Of a stretch of 64,000 bases of DNA, positions 61,904-64,000 are shown one piece after another. Origin of the DNA: Candidatus Abyssobacteria bacterium SURF_5. Lineage in GTDB: Bacteria; Abyssobacteria; SURF-5. Position 1 is the first letter of the stretch, and every line of letters begins with the position of its first letter. The position numbers were made by a program, and so were the translations under genes. The stretch covers positions 24,267 through 88,266 of the forward strand of contig QZKU01000115.1 of NCBI GenBank assembly GCA_003598085.1, given 5' to 3'. The notes beneath the pieces are model-generated. The model was not told where the DNA came from. It made no database searches and saw only the letters and a list, made by a program, of their open reading frames with translations.

Positions 61904-63817
61904 ATGCAGATGCGACTTGGTGAATTGCTTGTGCGCCATCAATTGATAACAGAGGAGGAACTTCGAAGCGCCCTGGAGAACCAGAAATCGAACAGGAGGC
62001 GATTGGGCGAAATTCTGTTGGAGTGCGAAAAGGTTTCGCGCGTGGACCTGCTCAAGGTATTGGCGCTCCAGTTGGAAATCCTGTTTCTGGACCTGGAAAA
62101 GACCGAAATAGATGTTGAAGTGGTAAAACTGTTCCCGGCCAAATCCGCATCCAAATACTGCTGCCTCCCGATTCGAAAAGAGGCGAAGAAATTGCTTGTG
62201 GCGATGGCGGACCCGCTCAATCTGCAGGCAATCGACGACCTTAACCTGATCACCAAATGTGAGATAAAGCCGGCAGTTGCCGACCCCAAACAGATTCAGG
62301 CTGCCATCAAGAAAATCCATTCAAAAAAGAAAGTCGCGGATTTGGAGATCTCCACGCCCGAACTGGAAGTCCTCTTTCAGATAGTCCATCAAAACGACAT
62401 GGAAAACGGACAGGATCTGAGTGTTGCTGATCTGAAGATGCAAAGTGAACAAGCGCCGATCATCAGCATTGTAAATGTGGTTATCCATGAGGCGATACAG
62501 GAGCGGGCAAGCGATATTCACATTGAACCGCAAGCAGATTCGCTCATTGTTCGCCAGAGAGTGGACGGAGTTTTATATGAAAAGCATCAGTTGCCCCAGT
62601 GGATTCATCCGGCCGTTGTTTCTCGCGTAAAGATCATGGCAAATATGGACATTGCCGAAAAAAGAATTCCCCAGGACGGCAAGATACGCATTTTCGTGAA
62701 CTCGCTTTACTATGATCTTCGCATCTCCACGATGCCAACCATCTTTGGCGAGAAAGTCGTCATCAGGATACTGAACAGAAAAGAAACTCATGTTCGATTG
62801 GTCGATCTGGGCCTTGATGAGGGGAAGGTCGGCAAAATGAGGGGCCTGAACGCTCGGAAACAAGGGTTGATCCTGATGACCGGCCCCACGGGATCCGGGA
62901 AAAGCACTACCTTAAACGCGATTCTTCATGAGCTGAGATCGCCCGAAGTGAATATTGTCACCGTCGAAGATCCGGTGGAATACGACATCCCGAAAACGAA
63001 CCAGGTACAAATTAATCCAAAGGCGGGACTCACGTTCCCGGCCGCGCTTCGATCCATCCTGCGCCAGGACCCTGATATCATTATGGTAGGTGAAATCCGG
63101 GACATGGAGACAGCGGAAATCGGCATCAGAGCGGCGATGACCGGGCATCTGGTTCTGAGCACGCTGCACACAAATGATGCCGTATCAGCGGTAAGCCGGC
63201 TCTTAAACCTTGGGATCCCCGGCTTTCTCATAAGCTCCACGCTGTTGTATGTCCTTGCCCAGCGACTCGTGAGAAAGCTGTGCCCCGATTGCACCGTTGA
63301 ATATGAGCCGACGCCAAGCCAGCTACATGAGATCCAACGCTTGGTCACGGAGCCCCGCAAGCTCCCCTGGAGGCGCGGTGAGGGATGTCCAAAATGCAGG
63401 CAGAAGGGCTTTCAAGGCAGAGTAGCCGTCGGCGAGATATTTGTCGTAGACGATGAGATCCGTAAGTCCATAGAAATGCTCGAGCCGGAATCAACTCTCC
63501 TGGAAATTGCCTTCAAGAACGGAATGAACTCCCTCCTCGCGGATTTTTTGGAGAAAGTGAAGGCCGGCGTCACTGCAATGACCGAAATATGGAATGTGGT
63601 AGTGAGCCAGGATTCAGGTTCCCTGGTCTGTCCCGCTTGCGGCTGGCGCATCGAGCGCTCCTATGCGGCCTGCCCTTCATGCGGCTCGCTGTTAAAAGCC
63701 AAATGTCATGCCTGTAACCAGATCATCGACAGTTCCTGGCGTTTCTGCCCGTTTTGCCAGCACGAGCAAGAACCAAAACATGCGCCCGTCCCCGCGAATC
63801 TTATTGTTTCAGGGTAA
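61904..63817 (+). CDS. pilB: Type IV pilus assembly ATPase with C-terminal double zinc ribbon
   Basis: This 637-residue GspE/PilB ATPase powers pilus extension. Residues 1-140 form the N-terminal MshEN-type domain (MRLGELLVRHQLITEEEL). The ATPase core has Walker A GPTGSGKST (327-335), the Asp box VTVEDPVEY, Walker B IIMVGEIRDMETAE and the His box LSTLHTNDA. The zinc-binding CM-type motif has Cys460, 463, 495 and 498. After about 570 an unusual addition follows: Cys576/579/590/593 and Cys601/604/615/618, two adjacent zinc ribbons of the double zinc ribbon kind. This tail is not part of standard PilB. Confidence 0.93.
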   Translation: MQMRLGELLVRHQLITEEELRSALENQKSNRRRLGEILLECEKVSRVDLLKVLALQLEILFLDLEKTEIDVEVVKLFPAKSASKYCCLPIRKEAKKLLVAMADPLNLQAIDDLNLITKCEIKPAVADPKQIQAAIKKIHSKKKVADLEISTPELEVLFQIVHQNDMENGQDLSVADLKMQSEQAPIISIVNVVIHEAIQERASDIHIEPQADSLIVRQRVDGVLYEKHQLPQWIHPAVVSRVKIMANMDIAEKRIPQDGKIRIFVNSLYYDLRISTMPTIFGEKVVIRILNRKETHVRLVDLGLDEGKVGKMRGLNARKQGLILMTGPTGSGKSTTLNAILHELRSPEVNIVTVEDPVEYDIPKTNQVQINPKAGLTFPAALRSILRQDPDIIMVGEIRDMETAEIGIRAAMTGHLVLSTLHTNDAVSAVSRLLNLGIPGFLISSTLLYVLAQRLVRKLCPDCTVEYEPTPSQLHEIQRLVTEPRKLPWRRGEGCPKCRQKGFQGRVAVGEIFVVDDEIRKSIEMLEPESTLLEIAFKNGMNSLLADFLEKVKAGVTAMTEIWNVVVSQDSGSLVCPACGWRIERSYAACPSCGSLLKAKCHACNQIIDSSWRFCPFCQHEQEPKHAPVPANLIVSG

Positions 63818-63832
63818 ATGATCGGAATTTCC

Positions 63833-63868
63833 AAATAAAAAGAAGGGGAAGAATTTCTTCTCCCCCTT
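63833..63868 (-). terminator. Terminator for the minus-strand gene at the window edge
   Basis: AAGGGGAAGAA (63843-63853) pairs with TTCTTC-T-CCCCCTT (63855-63868, one bulged base). Read on the minus strand, the stem is followed by CTTTTTATTT, a proper T-tract. It lies 35 bases past the stop of the minus-strand fragment and could also slow pilB transcripts. Confidence 0.7.
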
Positions 63869-63903
63869 CCGGGCGTGCAGGAGAGGATCGGCGAACGGTT
63901 TAC

Positions 63904-64000
63904 TTATGGACAGTACTCCAGACTAACGTCTCTGATTCCGCCGTTAATAGCGGCATAGATCGGCGACATCGGGAACTTCGAAACGTTCTTGTCGTAGCGC
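63904..64000 (-). CDS. Hypothetical protein, C-terminal fragment
   Basis: The last 31 codons of a minus-strand gene entering from the right, ending with TAA at 63904-63906. The visible peptide includes KFPMSPIYAAINGGIRDV and ends SLEYCP. The frame is open to the edge and a terminator follows, so a real gene is likely. I do not recognise the family. It converges on pilB, so it is not part of the pilus operon. Confidence 0.5.
   Translation of the reverse strand, partial: RYDKNVSKFPMSPIYAAINGGIRDVSLEYCP

Noticed and set aside
1-64000. CRISPR array, tRNA, rRNA, prophage or insertion sequence
   Set aside because: I found no evenly spaced direct repeats, cloverleaf in the gaps, ribosomal RNA segment, integrase or transposase.

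Overview
The window (64 kb, roughly 55% GC by eye) reads as a chromosomal segment of a Gram-negative, respiring, free-living bacterium, probably an uncultured lineage known from metagenomes. Supporting signs are a complete proton-pumping NADH dehydrogenase, type IV pilus motor genes, a large surface-glycan locus with a flippase, a SPOR-domain protein, diaminopimelate decarboxylase, and many -35/-10 boxes of the housekeeping sigma type. I cannot fix the phylum from sequence alone. No rRNA, tRNA, CRISPR array, insertion sequence or prophage was seen.

Layout. 1-4166 (minus): a catabolic operon with an NDP-forming acyl-CoA ligase alpha chain, an acyl-CoA dehydrogenase, an MFS transporter and the first codons of an amidohydrolase. 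4635-19127 (plus): a complete nuoA-N operon with fused nuoCD, closest in motifs to the E. coli-type enzyme. 19133-22604 (minus): an M20 peptidase, a flavin reductase-like protein and a D-aminoacylase-like amidohydrolase. 22842-27169 (plus): a pentapeptide-like beta-helix protein with a two-helix pore-like tail, a membrane-anchored cytochrome c with a His-rich tail, and a TMTC-like GT-C membrane protein with TPRs. 27373-34040 (plus): a leader peptide, lysA, disA, pyrK, pyrD, pyrF, pyrE and a GNAT acetyltransferase. 34126-35576 (plus): a SPOR protein with a triplet microsatellite and a sugar nucleotidyltransferase.

35686-50879 (minus): a 13-gene surface glycan or glycolipid locus (flippase, five GT2 enzymes counting a Dol-P-Man synthase-like one, two GT4, a methyltransferase, three radical SAM proteins and a DUF2723 GT-C protein), preceded by its own promoter. 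51002-54669 (minus): lepA-lepB-hemW. 54806-57362 (minus): an epoxyqueuosine-reductase-like iron-sulfur protein and serA. 57609-63817 (plus): pilC and pilB, separated by an arginine-to-putrescine module (agmatinase, a small upstream ORF, pyruvoyl arginine decarboxylase) and an endonuclease III homologue. The last 97 bases hold the end of another minus-strand gene.

The most interesting points are the beta-helix/pore fusion at 22842, the radical-SAM-rich glycan operon, the double zinc ribbon on the PilB ATPase, the structured leaders and small ORF around the agmatine genes, the leader peptide ahead of lysA, and the greatly extended PyrK.
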